Shown in pieces: positions 44,304 to 56,370 of a DNA stretch of 64,000 bases. This stretch comes from Metellina segmentata (taxonomy: Eukaryota; Arthropoda; Arachnida; Araneae; Tetragnathidae). The DNA lies in contig OX375876.1 of the NCBI GenBank assembly GCA_947359465.1, forward strand, positions 122,817,444 to 122,881,443, in the 5' to 3' direction. Numbering within the stretch: the stretch's first letter is position 1; each line of letters opens with the position of its first letter. Below the pieces are notes generated by a model that saw only the letters and a list, made by a program, of their open reading frames with translations, did no database searches and was not told where the DNA came from. The translations under genes were made by a program, and so were the position numbers.

Positions 44304-45385
44304 GACATACTATAAAAACATTCTGAACATGAATTACGACAAGGGATGGAACGTACGTGCTGCCTGGGGGTTAAAGTTAAGAGAAGGTGAAAGTATGTCG
44401 AAACAACAAGCTGAGGGGTGCTGAATGAACGAATTCGGGGAATGGCTCATAAACTTCAAAGAAAAATAAAATTGTTTTGAAGTAAAAATGAGCCTGCGTC
44501 TAATAACTATACCGAAAAAATAATTACCTATATATATATAGGGTTGCCAGAAGATGAATATCAGAGAAAAGAATATTCGGTAAAACAATTTTTTTAAAAA
44601 AAGAGGACACCAAAAGCACGCATTATTAGTGCATAATTGTTAGGTTTCTAATAACAAGAATAATTTTTGACAAATCTTGGTGTATTAACCACTATCTGAA
44701 AGAAAATCTACTGAACATATTATTAACGTATTTTGAAAAGAATTAGTAAATGCAAGAGCGAATTTATAAATGACCATTTATTTAAGTCGTTTTTCGAAGC
44801 GTTGAAAAAACAACTCGTATTAAAATTCACACAATTATTATTATTATATTTAAAATTCACACAAATACTTTAATTGCACTTAATAGGCAAACATACGTGT
44901 AGGTGAACATTTAAATAAAACAAATAAAAGTACCTTCTAAATGCTCTTGGAGGTATATGTGTGTGTTTAGTGCGACGGGTGATCCTGCTGTTCACTGCAC
45001 AATTGTTCGGATCGTGGAATTAAGATACAGCTACTCGCGATATGCTAGTGATACAGCTACTCGTATTTCTTTTACATTAATTTTCGAACGATATTTGCTC
45101 CTTATAATAGCAACTGCTTCAAGGGCGCTTCGCGGCACCCCTAATCTCTCTACGTGGCACATACTTTGGGATCCCCTGCCCTAATTGGTGGGATAATTAG
45201 TGAAAAAAGAAGTCGGCTTAAGGTGGAGAAAGTTAACAAACTTCTTTTGTTACAAACTGTAAATAACAAAGATTTGTTAATGGTTCGTCTTAATTTTTTG
45301 ACTTTTTTTGGCAGTTAAAAATAATCTTAGCTATAAATTAATAAATACAGCAAATGACACATTAAATCCCGAACATTAATGTTTT
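44304..45385. other. Spacer of the inverted repeat; no gene
   Basis: AT-rich; ORFs 44334-44588 (minus) and 44957-45184 (plus) have no known motif. Confidence 0.45.
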
Positions 45386-45519
45386 AGGTTACTAAACCAG
45401 TTTTAAGAAATCAGGGGAAAAGTTTAAAGACACTGATGTTTAAAAATATAGATGGTTTTAGGGCGATGTTATTGTCAACATCGATGTTTTAATTTTGAAT
45501 ATCGATGTTTTGTTGTCGC
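45386..45519. mobile_element. ATCGAT-rich element, truncated second copy
   Basis: GGTTACTAAACCAGTTTTAA, AAAGTTTAAAGACACTGATG, CAACATCGATGTTTTAATTT and the end GTTGTCGCATCCCTA match blocks of the insertion at 9316-10039. Only the right-hand ~135 bp are present. Confidence 0.82.
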
Positions 45520-45525
45520 ATCCCT

Positions 45526-45582
45526 AATTCGAAACCCTTCGATTGCTCATTCGTTACTCTTCCAAATAGGCTACCGCGTCCC
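45526..45582 (-). mobile_element. SINE head-B fragment
   Basis: TTCGAAACCCTTCGATTGCT then CATTCGTTACTCTTCCAAAT and AGGCTACCGCG, head B only. It abuts the ATCGAT-rich element. Confidence 0.6.
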
Positions 45583-45897
45583 TTTGTTAGAGTTTCTAAG
45601 GATGGTTACGGTGGGCAGCAAGAAAAATATATTAAAAGAAATTACTATCAAAATGATGGATTATTTATTTGAAAGTCATTCGTATTTTAAAAGCCTTTTT
45701 GTTTAATCATTTAAGCATTTTTGTTCTGTGGACAGCGTGGATTTTTCTGCATTTTTTCACTCTCATTAAGACCAGTCCGCTCAATGCCAGTTGTCTTCAT
45801 TTGCATGTGAAATTGACAGTTGGCAGGTTATACCTGTGTTTCTGTAGTTCCCTTTCAACCTGTTAAGATGAATAATTTCGTTAAATTGCTTATGCTT

Positions 45898-46195
45898 GTG
45901 TGCGGAAAAGCGCCAACCCACTATGGTTATTAGCATTAAACTGCTTAATGAAAAGCTTAAAATGCTAACAAATTTTTCGTAACAACTGTGTGAAGTAATT
46001 GTGACAGTTGGAATAAAAAATACAAAAGTTTAAAAGTAGGTTTACATAAAAGCAGAAATCTGTCTAAAAAGCAGTAGAAACTCTTGAACTCTTGGCTTCG
46101 TTCGTTAAAACGCGTGTGTATGCAGAAAAAACAACCCACTCGTGTTATTAGCATAAAATTGCTAAATTATACGCGCAAAATGCTAATGTTTTAAA
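45898..46195. repeat. Short direct duplication
   Basis: AACCCACTATGGTTATTAGC..ATTAA.CTGCT and AACCCACTCGTGTTATTAGC..ATAA.TTGCT lie about 215 bp apart, each followed by AAAATGCTAA. Confidence 0.6.
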
Positions 46196-46384
46196 TTATA
46201 ACAGTTGTATGATATTTTGTTGGAAAGCAGCAAAGAAAACTTCTGCGACGTCTTTAAATTTGCACGGTGTATTGGAAGGTCTGGAATTCGAAAGTTGACA
46301 CAACTATTTTCTGCTCGCTATATCGAAGTAGAATTTTACATTGAGCATTTCGGAAGAAACCAACCACCTAAACACGTTCGGCAT

Positions 46385-46600
46385 GTACAGCGACTTGTAA
46401 TCATGTTGAGGATGTACAGCAACACGTACACATATTGAGCATGTACGGCAACATATAAACATGTTGAGCAAGTACATCAACACTTAAACATGTTGAGCAA
46501 GTACATCAGCACTTAAACATGTTGAGAATGTACGGCAACACATACACATGCTGGGAATGACGGCAACACATACACATGTTGAAAGTGTCAGGTAATACGT
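46385..46600. repeat. ~29-bp minisatellite
   Basis: About six units of CATGTTGAGCAAGTACATCA plus ACACTTAAA with drift (TACGGCAACACATACAC variants). Lies immediately inside the right arm of the inverted repeat. Confidence 0.88.
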
Positions 46601-46604
46601 TCAT

Positions 46605-47190
46605 GTATTAATAAGTCAGCCTTTTGGACGTCTTTTACCACAAGGCTCATAACTTTTTCGTTTCAGTGCGGCTGTATATGCCTTAACCATGAAAAATATA
46701 CATCATGTTTATTTTTATTACTTGATGACTTTTTACATTACTTTATTTAACTGAACCATGTCCATGACACTGCTTCTTTCAAAAGGCATTGCAAGTGTAA
46801 ACAGACATTACATAAACAGAATCAAAAATACAAAATGATAAAATCTTATCGACATATCATCCTATTATTGATAATTTTTCGTTAAAAAAAATTTGATGAG
46901 GAGAGCTTCGAAGAAGCAGGCTAGTAAACTTTAAAAACTCATGCTTTAGTTTCTCTTATTCCATGCGATCTTGAACTCAGACACCTCCATAACGCGAAAC
47001 AAAGAATTAAAAGAGTCTTTATCCCCTAGGTGAGCATAATCACCTACTTACTGGATAGTTGGCATAAATTGCCAAGGACTGCATCTTCATGAAAAAGTAT
47101 CCGAAAGCAAACAACATCCTAAGTAGCAGTGAATGGAGTAAAAATAACCATGAGAACAAAATTATAAGTTAGATACCTTCTTTCTTGTTG
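46605..47190 (-). repeat. Long inverted repeat, right arm (partner 43697-44303)
   Basis: Reverse complement of 43697-44303, ending at the outer side in AGATACCTTCTTTCTTGTTG. The distance between the outer ends is about 3.5 kb. Confidence 0.88.
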
Positions 47191-47969
47191 ATAATTTCCA
47201 CGCTAATTTCCCTTGCCATTGAATAAAACCTTCCTTTTCTAAGAATAAAAAAATGTTAACCACAGGTGATCCAACATAGAGTATACCTATTCAATATCCA
47301 CCGAGGCAATTTGATGGCCAACAAGCAAATCCTCTAGAATGCCAAAAGGCCGTTCAGCCAGTGTCCGAGCGGACTCTAATGTGTTTTTAAACGATGCGGA
47401 TTGACGATGTTTTCTCTAAATAATTGCACCTCCGAACGTCTCATTTCGAAGATGAAGCCCGTGTTTTAACGCTGTCGGCCCTGTAGCATCGCAGGGATGA
47501 CGTTCCGCTTCGTATGACGGACAATAATGAATGACATTTCGCTGGTTCCTCCGTGAGAAGGCATCCAACCCCAATGAAGCATCAATTGGACGGGGTTTTA
47601 GAAACCGGCTATTTTGCCATTTCTTTTGGAGCAAAAAACAGTTGTTTCCACTTAAATGTAAGACATTTTTTCGTTCTCCAGCCGAGACGTGTGCATGCAT
47701 GGTCATGTGGTAGACATTGTTGCTGTGCTGTAGGCGAATAGTAAACTGTTAGTTTCCTTTTGCTAAAACATTTTCGTCATACTGTAATTGTAGGAGACGG
47801 ATCTTTAAAACCAAGTCTAACAAGTCTCAGTAAGTTTATGTTTGGAATTTTATGGTAAGGAATCCTATTGTTTTGAAAGGGGTCTGCTCTCCATCCAGTA
47901 CAATCAGTTCTGGAAGAGTTCATTCAAGAGTGAAATTTACAAATGTACTCTGTGCCAAAAACCTTAAAC
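47191..47969. other. No recognisable gene
   Basis: Overlapping ORFs at 47416-47741 on both strands lack known motifs. Confidence 0.4.
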
Positions 47970-48545
47970 ATCCCGAAGTAAGTCAGATTTGGAATGAAAT
48001 TCTATGGTTGGAATAGAACTTGTTATATGTCTTATGTCTGGCGGCAACATAACCAAATATGAACGATGACGATTGAAATGAAACACAAAAGTATGTGGGA
48101 TGTAAAATGAACCGATAGCGAAATTATCACAATGCCAATATAGAGTGGACTCTATTGTTGTAGTACTCTTGAAAAATAATGAATTAGTGTAAATCACCCT
48201 GTGGGTGGTGCTACATGCCGTTACACAGCGCGGCATAGCAAAGTAAAATCCTTATTCCCTATCCGGTGCCAAATTATGTAAACATTCTGCTGCTCCAGAT
48301 CCGTTATATTCCGGAGGTGGTGCTACTGACGGCCTGCACATTCCGAATATGCTCACTGGGAGGCAGATCTGGGGATCTCGCTGGCCAAGGAAGGGATTAA
48401 ACACCACGAAAACACTTCTGAGAGAAGCGAACCGTGTGTGGTTGAGAATTAACGTGTTTGGGAAATGGCCCCTTGGACATGTGACATAAAAGTCAAAACA
48501 ACAGGCTGTAAAATGTGATACTACGTACCTCTGTGCTGTCAAACT
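47970..48545 (-). pseudogene. Tc1-like transposase C-terminal half, decayed
   Basis: The minus strand reads LTAQRYV, then a region equivalent to the ...QDNARPH block (frameshifted; degraded here to GHFPNTLILNHTRF). Next is LPWPARSPDLPPSEHIRNV, the Trp-Pro-Ala-Arg-Ser-Pro-Asp-Leu signature before the last catalytic Glu of Tc1 transposases. A decayed C-terminus follows (MPRCVTACSTTHRVIYTNS). Frameshifts separate the blocks. Terminal repeats were not located. Confidence 0.82.
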
Positions 48546-48840
48546 ACCTCTACCGCTACTAGAGGAGACCGGCTGTCGTAAGGGCTCAACTAACCCTTAT
48601 ACTAGGACCTACAGCTGTGTGAGTCTTGGAACTTGCGCTGAAGTACTTTATTTACTTTGCTGATGTTATGCAGGCCATCATTTCTTAGGAGCTCAGTCCA
48701 TAGCAACCTTTTTCCAAAAAAAACCATGAGAAATAAAAATTAGAAATACTAATACATAGAAGGTAAGGCTCATCGACGTTTAATGAAATACGAAGCTTCG
48801 TGTTATTTCGGATCGTACGATTTTAAGAGCTATCATGTGG
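48546..48840. other. No recognisable gene
   Basis: Short unassigned gap. Confidence 0.4.
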
Positions 48841-49020
48841 TTTTGAAAACATGAATCCTAAATTATTGATAGGTTAAAGTGATTGTCCACCATGATCAAA
48901 AGCACTTGTCTGTTTCCTTAGCCAATCAGATAAGTCGATTCGTAAACCCATGTGATTTACTCTTCTGAGACAGCGACTCCGCCCACATACTCTGTCAATG
49001 TCATTAGAAAAGGTCATGGC
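48841..49020 (+). repeat. Dispersed repeat (AAAGCATGAATCCTAA family), copy 3
   Basis: AACATGAATCCTAAATTATT, GGTTAAAGTGATTGTCCACC, CCCATGTGATTTACTCTTCT and CAGCGACTCCGCCCACA match 29221-29395. Confidence 0.78.
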
Positions 49021-49970
49021 AAACCTATGATGACGTACATAAATCACTTTTTATCTTCACTTTTATCATTGGTTAAAATAGTATTTAAATAATTTCAAGA
49101 GAAATTTGCACGCACACGATAATTATATATAAAATCATGACATATTGAGAATCGCAGAGCAAAAAGAAAAATATCTGTCTCATCTCCATAACCTTAAACG
49201 CAACCTCTCAACTTGTTCGGTTACTGAGAATGAAGCTGTATCGGTTTCCATGGTGATGATTACACATCACTTTCAAGGGCGCCACTGTCTATGTGATATT
49301 CCATGTTACTTCGATCACTATTACTTCCTATGGTAGTGACGCCTCTGTATGCGTAGAAATTTTCTCTGTGTGCTTGAGAATTCAACTTCACTAGCTAAGT
49401 TCATAAGTCTGATTCACTGGTAAGGGAGTCATGAAGTTGAAATTGCTTATAATTCAAGCAAGTACTGCGTCAATTTCTAAAAGATAAAAAAAATTATTAA
49501 ATTTATTCACTAACTTAACGAACCCTGTTAATATTAGCTTTTAATGACTGTTCTCACAAATTAGAAATAACCGTTAACATTGTGGCCGCAAAATAGCAAT
49601 TTGACCCATCTCTAATGCAAGAAATGTGTATCGAAAATGAAAAGTTTCATTGAATACAAAACGGAATCTTGTAAACATTGTCAGACGGAATTCAAATTGC
49701 GTGACTCTCGTAGTCACCATCCAATTACATTCCATAAAATCCATCATTCAAAACTGGCCAGTGTCTTAAATGGGGAGGTCCTATGTCAAACTGATTCGCC
49801 ATGGCATTAGACACACACCACTCACTCATCGTGTTCTTTTGTTAAACAAGAGCGTCTCCGAATGTAATTCTTGCTCCATTCCTCTTTCCGTTCATCTTTA
49901 TTTTGGCCTGTCTTTAATCTTCCTTTTTATGAAGTACAATCTTAAATGTATAAGATTTGACAGCGGAAAA
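49021..49970. other. No recognisable gene
   Basis: ORFs 49145-49336 and 49770-49973 lack known motifs. Confidence 0.4.
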
Positions 49971-50091
49971 TAAGAATTCCCTTTCTTAAGTTCTTTTCCT
50001 GTAAAATTGCTCTCAATTCGTAAATACGACGAATCTACGACCAATACTCTCGCACTCATAGTTTACCTACCAATAGATTTTTACTTATGGC

Positions 50092-50878
50092 TAGGGCAAC
50101 TTTTTGCAACAAATGTAACTTTTTTTCACGCGTTCTACGCTGCATGTAAAGTACTAAAACCAAAATTCCTCCTTCATGGGGTGTAAGTGAGTCATGGGGA
50201 GTAAGTGAGTTATAACCGCAACATAAAAGCAACTTTTTGCATAAACGCAACTTTTTACAGTTTAGCTTAAAATAAATGAATATCAAATTCCTATTTCATG
50301 TTTTTGCTCTCTGAATCAACCCTTCGATCACGTGTGTCTGATCTTGCGAACGCCGAAGTATTGCGGATCATTCATACAAGTTCATGGTAAGAAGGTGTTC
50401 GTCCTTAGACGAAAGTGAAATAAATGGCAAGAAGTACTTTAACACATTGGTTGGCACTCTTGATTATCCAGAGGAAACTTGCGTAATCGACTGCAGAATT
50501 TGCGAGGTGAGTGTCGATCATCAATATGTTGTTCGCCTTGTAGATAACGTTTTAAAATCTCTGAATGTTGAGGGAAAGGATTTTGCGCTTCTACTATCCG
50601 ATACAGCACATTATACGACTGCGGCTGGCGCAGGTTTTGAATGTTAAAGAAATTATTGGCCGAGGATCGGCCAATCAACGTTCTTCTGTATTTCAGTATG
50701 TATTATAATACTGTTGTACACAACTAAAATTGTATAATATATTTTTAATTTTTTACGAATAATTTATTTTAGAATTTAGTGTATCAAAAATAAATGCAAC
50801 TTTATTTCCATAAATGCAACTTTAGGGAATGGTAAATGCAACTTTTCCCATTTTTACTGCAACAAAAAAGTTGCCATA
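50092..50878 (+). mobile_element. hAT-derived non-autonomous element, copy 3 (different deletion)
   Basis: 787 bp; starts TAGGGCAACTTTTTGCAACA and ends AAAAAAGTTGCCATA, with flanks CTTATGGC (50084-50091) and TTTATGGC (50879-50886) matching at 7 of 8. Ends and subterminal ATGCAACTTT repeats match 6034-6896, but the interior keeps a more central transposase block (50384-50647) absent from copies 1 and 2. So it is an independent deletion derivative. Confidence 0.9.
50384..50735 (+). pseudogene. hAT transposase fragment (catalytic-region block)
   Basis: The open frame 50384-50647 includes KYFNTLVGTLDYPEETCVID and LLLSDTAHYTTAAG. The latter corresponds to the Leu-Ser-Asp-x-Ala-x-Tyr-Met motif around a conserved Asp in hAT transposases. 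After a stop it continues MLKKLLAEDRPINVLLYFSM, the C-terminal block seen at 6606-6740. The Glu-x-Ser-Phe-Ser core between them is deleted. Confidence 0.78.
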
Positions 50879-51724
50879 TTTATGGCACTCTTGCACCAGG
50901 CAAGCGACATTTTTTAATTTCGCCATCATTAAGAGGAAGATGACAAATTAATTTGATAAGATATTTATCATTAGGTTTCTTTTAAAAGCTAATATATATA
51001 TATATATATTTTCCCTTGAAAGTTCCGTTTGTGTGGCACGTGCAATAATAAAAAAATTGTTTTAAAATTTAATGTCTTTAGACGGAACAAATGTAACCTA
51101 TTATTACTTTTCGTAATGGTAAATTGATTTTCCAGCGTTTCATACAAAAAAAACATTGTTAAAAACAAACTCTCTTTATTAAAGTTGCTTAAATATAGCT
51201 TCAATTCATGAAGAAAGCCACCTTGATGTCCTGTCGCTATGACAAGAAATTTGTAATGCTTCAAATGTCCTTGTTCGGATATTTTTAAAATTAACGTTCT
51301 TTCAAAAATGGCGAAATTCAACTTAAAATTGACTTAATTCTAACATGCCGCTTTGAATCGAATTTGTAGAGATGTTGCGTGCAATGAAAATAATTACGAT
51401 TTATTAAAATAATAAATATTTAAAACAGAAAACGAAATAAAAAAATAAAAATTACCGAAAAAGAATAAAAATTATTACATCGCAAGAAAAGTGACACAAC
51501 TCAAAATTGCAGAATTTCAGAAACATCAACTTAAAGGATACTATAAAACTTATATTGAAATAGTATAAGCTTCTTTTAAATTTTAGGCAAGTATTTATGG
51601 TGGTAACTTCTATTATATTCTATGGAATAGTAATATACCCCCTGGGGCACCTCATACATATTTTTCAAGGACATAACATCAAAATTTTTATTTTTTGACT
51701 TGTGTCACTTTTTTTACCGCGGTG

Positions 51725-51862
51725 CGACGTGTGAGGATATTTGAAGTCTGGATATATTTAACATGTACCAGCCCCCGCGTACACGATGGTGTTTGGTTGG
51801 ACAAATTTTCAAACTCTCAAACCCTTGGGTTGCTAATCCGTAACTCTTTCAACTGGACAACT
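51725..51862 (-). mobile_element. SINE fragment with head type B
   Basis: TGTACCAGCCCCCGCGTACA, CGATGGTGTTTGGTTGGAC, GGGTTGCTAATCCGTAACTC and TTTCAACTGGACAAC; body mostly missing. Confidence 0.72.
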
Positions 51863-52516
51863 TCAAGAGAACAGTCAAATGGAATTCAATCCACACCAGC
51901 TTTATTCCAATTTAAGGTATCCGAACACGTTCGAGGCACTTTTTTTAATGTGGTATAGAAATATTTGAATGATACTTTTATATTTAGTGTTATTAAACAA
52001 TAGTATTGGGCTATAAATTTTTAAAATATATATTAATAGTTTTGTAAAAATGATAATTATGTATAAATTGAATGAAATTTGTCACAAACATCAAATGGGC
52101 TACTTGAAAATATATTCAACCGAATTGAAAAATGATGCTACCAAAATAAACTACTCGCATTTTTCTAGGGAAGAAGAAGAATCAAAAGGATATTCAAATA
52201 AACAAATATTTTACAAGCGATCGAAATATGAATACACGATTTTTGATAGTTTTACAATCCTATTTCTTAAATAAATGGCCATAATTTTAAAACTTTTCAA
52301 CTTGGCATAATTGTTATAGTTTATCGTCACAAAATTATGAAGAACAAGTTCTCACAGTTTTACGAGAATCCATCAATACCTTTTTGTGTTATAACATTTG
52401 AAGTGATTAAATAATGCATATATATTAATTTAGAGTAAAAAATAGTTTGAAAGTGTATCGTGTGATCTCTCTTCCTTTCACTGCTCGTGTAAACAATTTT
52501 GTTCTTCATTTAACTT
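51863..52516. other. No recognisable gene
   Basis: Very AT-rich; ORF 52050-52274 (plus) has no known motif. Confidence 0.45.
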
Positions 52517-52519
52517 TAA

Positions 52520-52973
52520 GGCCCGGTGCACACATCCGGCTTTTCAACATGCGGCGAGCTGCGGCAACGCATGTGCGGTCTGAGATACATTAGATCCAAT
52601 AGAGTATTGCACACATGCCCCCGGCGCCGCTGCGGCGACGCACGTTCAACTTGCTTGCAATATTTGTACCGCAGTTCTCCACGGCGCCGCAGTTTACCGC
52701 ATACGCTTCTCCGGTCTGAAGTATCTTGTTTTCATAAATAAATGGAATATAAATAATAATTAATAAGTGGTTCTATCCAGTAACGTCTATTTTGTTTCAA
52801 AATATACTTTTTTTACGACAAGTAAGCGAAATAAACACGTTTTCTTCGATAGAATATTTATCACAAATGGCGCGAAATGAGTACTTGTGTCATTTCACGG
52901 CTTTGTGTGCATAGTTGGGCTTCGGTGCCGCAGAGGCGCCGTACATTGGAAAATAGGATGTATGCACCGGGCC
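52520..52973 (+). mobile_element. PIF/Harbinger-type MITE, copy C
   Basis: 454 bp, ends GGCCCGGTGCACACATCCGG and GTATGCACCGGGCC, with TAA duplicated (52517-52519, 52974-52976). Aligns with copies B and D throughout. Confidence 0.95.
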
Positions 52974-52976
52974 TAA

Positions 52977-54335
52977 AAATGTTCACAATATTTCCAAAAG
53001 AGAAACCATTTAAACATTGGAGTAAACATTCTAAAATTATATTTACGAAAAAGTGAATTTAAATTTATACAGGTTTTTGGTCTTTTAACGCCCACTTTCG
53101 TTGTTTTCCATATGTACTTCCAGTTTTCCCTCGTCTTAATTTAAAGCTTACTATCTGCAACTAATTAACACAGAGAAAAATTAAATATATTTTGGAAAGT
53201 CAAATAAATACTCTATAAAATAAGATCAAATACTTTTTTTGGAAATTTGATCAAAAATGACATTTTTAACGTACTTGGATACCTTAAAAGGACATTTCAA
53301 TTTCGCGTGTATCCGATGCTTAAGAAACAAAAGCCTTCGTTGCTTGACATCGCGACAAGACCGAAAGTCGTAAAACAGAAGGGGGCTTTTCCTCGCCCAG
53401 CGGACCTCGAAGTCTCGATAGAAGACCATTGTTCGCTGGCACGAATCGCTGACCATCAAAAGTGCAGACCAGAAGAAGATAAAAATAGACATAACATTCG
53501 TAAGGTTTCAAAAAAATAAAAACTGAGGCATCTATGAAAGTGATTTAACCTCAAAAGGGGGAAACACACAATGAAAAAGTGTTCGAAAGCGAAAAAGAAT
53601 GGACCGAGCGTACACCTGCCACCGGAACAGTATTCTCGACTTCCGAATGCAAGCTGACCGTTAAGCCTAACGATGCGCTGACGTTCTGATGGCCAGATAA
53701 GGGAAGAAGAACAGAACTGTTCTTTTCTATTTTCAAGGCTTTCTTTTGTGTTGAAGGTTACAGTTGCAGATAACTCTCTGAAAAATTTCCCCATTATAGC
53801 TATTGGATATGGATAACTTTCTGAATGGTGGCAATCTTGTAGAGCATCAAAGTATTAGCGTAACGGAACGACTTAGTGGAAGAACTGAAAATAATTCCTT
53901 ATGATCTGCCTTCATTCTTTCTTTTATGATACGAAGTTTCTTTGTAACGACTCACAGGCCAAAAGGACGAACTTGAACGGTTTCTTGGCGATGGGAGGTT
54001 TGTCCAGTAATGCGACACGGTTTGGTGCACCGTGCGCATATCATGTAACTGTGATACACAAATGAATGTGTCGGTAGAGGTTAGGTTCTTCCGTGGCCAA
54101 ACTGAATCCGTATGCATTTTTCCATATCTTGTGTTTCGTGACGGATTGACTCGGATTCTAAGGCAAATTACGCTTTTGACAAAGACGCCAGGAAATCAAA
54201 CAGGAAATAGGAATGGAATTGAATCATTTCATCAGTCTAATAGCATCTCCATTGTCGAGCTTTTGTAAATAGTAACATATTTTCGTGATTTCAATTCCTG
54301 CTTGGGTGCTATACAATAATCATATTACTCGTGTG
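52977..54335. other. No recognisable gene; GC-richer patch
   Basis: 53300-54100 is less AT-rich and carries ORFs 53247-53519 (plus), 53456-53794 (minus) and 54032-54268 (plus). None has a recognised domain, although the lysine-rich frame at 53247-53519 could be examined as an exon. Confidence 0.35.
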
Positions 54336-54420
54336 GTAAATATTTTAATTAACGTCGCACTGAAGCAACACGACGAGCTATTGCCGACGGTCCGGGATCA
54401 ATCACAATGGGAAAGATCAG
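54336..54420 (-). mobile_element. SINE 3' tail fragment
   Basis: ATTTTAATTAACGTCGCACT, GAGCTATTGCCGACGGTCCG, GGATCAATCACAATGGGAAA. Confidence 0.8.
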
Positions 54421-54915
54421 AATTACAGTGTGCGTGTTATTTTTTCTATTTTGGGATACATTTCTTTCCCAGTCATCACACTTTTATCTGAATATTTCTG
54501 CACTTATATATAATTATCTAATTAATAATTATCACTTCTCCACTGCTAGATAATATCCGATCGTGACAACAAATTCCTATCAATTACTTTGCCAGACTTT
54601 CTTCAATAATCCCCTCTTGTGGTCACCAATGCTCTGGGTAGGGCCAACCACGCTGGAGCACCATGCAACTTGTTGGTGGTGCATGTTGAATTATTCCTGG
54701 GTGTATTTCTATCTTTTGTATCAGTACAGATTTTCCTGTGAGTGTGTGTGTGTGTATTTGCATGGCGCATGGCCAAATATGACCTTTGCACCATAAAACC
54801 AACCATTTACTTGGCGGAGCTTGGTCAAATGTACCCCTCCCCTTTGCACCATAAACCCAACCTTTTAGCATATTATAATTACCTAAGTCAAGTAGATATT
54901 TCGGGTGAAAATATA

Positions 54916-55468
54916 CACTATTCTACAATAATGGACCGGACACCTGCGGATTTGTTTGGGGGTGTTTTTCGTGGTATGGCCTGGGACCTTAGTATGCTGT
55001 TCCTGGTCAATTGAACGCCTGCATGAACATTTTGGGCAATCAGGTTCATCCTACGCTCTGGCATTTTTTATGGAATGGACGAATGTTACTTCCAGGACGT
55101 CAACGCCCCATGTCACATTGCAGCCTCTGTCAAGCAATGGTATCGATATATGCATGCAAAACATCTTCCCTGGTCTGCCCAGAGTCCCGACCTGAGCATT
55201 TCATAGAACAACCTCATAGAACATTTGTGAAACGAGTTAGAGCGACGCTTACAGACCAGGGAACCACGTCCGAAATCTACAGATGAGCTGGCGACATTCT
55301 TGCATCAGGAATGGACACCACTACCCACAGCTGTGTATCAAAACCTTGTTGAAAATATGCCCAGAAAGGTGTCATTGCAGCACGTGGGGAACCATCCACT
55401 ATTAAGGCATGTATTATTTCCCAAAAACCATCACACCTTGCTGTCCGGTCCATTATTGTAGCGTAGTG
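54916..55468 (+). mobile_element. Internally deleted Tc1-like element
   Basis: Inverted ends of 26 bp agree at 24 positions (left begins CACTATTCTACAATAATGGA, right ends CATTATTGTAGCGTAGTG). TA lies on both sides (54914-54915, 55469-55470). 553 bp, carrying only the C-terminal half of the transposase. Confidence 0.92.
54990..55440 (+). pseudogene. Tc1-like transposase fragment, frameshifted
   Basis: Blocks across frames: MNILGNQVHPTLWHF, FQDVNAPCHIAASVKQWYRY (second catalytic Asp), LPWSAQSPDL (signature before the catalytic Glu), IEHLWNELERRL, TDELATFLHQEW and YQNLVENMPRKV near the C-terminus. Standard Tc1 order; the N-terminal paired-like DNA-binding domain is missing. Confidence 0.9.
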
Positions 55469-55668
55469 TATTCTTGCCACGATTACTATCACGAGAATAG
55501 CTCCAACACTTGTTGCTGGGAAAGGGCCCACAATACCGATGTGCACCACAAACTGCACAACTAATTTGTTTAATAGTGATACACTTCTAGCTTCTTTTTA
55601 AGATCTCCGTGGTTTTAAAGAGTAACATGAACGTGGAGATTTGTGCATGTCTGTCGTTCCATCAAATG

Positions 55669-55983
55669 TCCTCACGTTGGCGTGGCGATTGGTAATTTTT
55701 GAATTAACGTCGTACAAGAGCAACATAACGAGCTATTCCGGGATCAATCCCATTAGAGAAAAAATCCTAGGACGGCACCACGTCATTTTGAACCACGGTC
55801 AGATGACGAGGCAACACCTGAGCTGGTACCCCACTCTCCAAACAGACACACCCACCCAACGTGAGGATTTCGGCCACGACAGATTTAAGGTGCACCAACC
55901 GCCTCTACGCCATACGCGTACAAACATCCATGCACTGACCCGCATTCGAACAAGGAACTTTCCGATCTAGAGGCTAACACCTC
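55669..55983 (-). mobile_element. SINE, head type A (part of an opposed pair)
   Basis: On the plus strand: TGAATTAACGTCGTACAAGA, GAACCACGGTCAGATGACGA, GATTTAAGGTGCACCAACCG and TTTCCGATCTAGAGGCTAAC. The head is cut at its end. A few bases (GTCCTCACGTTGGCGTGG) upstream at 55669-55686 look like a plus-strand body fragment. Confidence 0.85.
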
Positions 55984-56160
55984 CGGTGATGGCGGGGTGT
56001 GGAAGTCTAGAGAATGAGGTGCCATCTCATGTATGATGTCATCAACTGACCGTGGTTCAAAACTACGAGTTACCCTCGGATCTTTTCCTTCGGGATTTAT
56101 TCCCAACCGTAGCTAACAGCCTGTTGTGTAGCTTGTCAATTAAATGCCTACCTTCCTTCC
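55984..56160 (+). mobile_element. SINE body and tail, opposed to the previous copy
   Basis: GTGGAAGTCTAGAGAATGAG, CAACTGACCGTGGTTCAAAA, TTTTCCTTCGGGATTTATTC, CAGCCTGTTGTGTAGCTTGT, then CTACCTTCC tail. Head to head with the copy at 55669-55983. Confidence 0.82.
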
Positions 56161-56370
56161 AAAACGTTTAAAAATAAAACTAATTAGGACTGGGCAGAAT
56201 GATGTAGCACCTCCTATTCCGGCATCAGAAATGAGACATAAGTACATCAATATTCCAGTTATTATTTACGAAATTGCAAATAGATTTCAAATATAATTTT
56301 TGTCATGCTATGGGTCCATTCATAACAACCTAAATATGTTTAAGTTTTTAAAAATCGGGTTGTTTGTGTT

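Larger units (their letters stand above)
49971..51620 (+). repeat. Dispersed repeat, copy 2 (partner 31663-32480), interrupted by a hAT derivative
   Basis: AAGAATTCCCTTTCTTAAGT and CTCTCGCACTCATAGTTTAC on the left, then the hAT insertion at 50092-50878, then ACTCTTGCACCAGGCAAGCG and ATTAAAATAATAAATATTTA on the right, as in 31663-32480. Confidence 0.6.

Noticed and set aside
53247..53794. Overlapping ORFs on both strands as exons
   Set aside because: No known motif and no convincing paired splice sites; I could not choose a strand.
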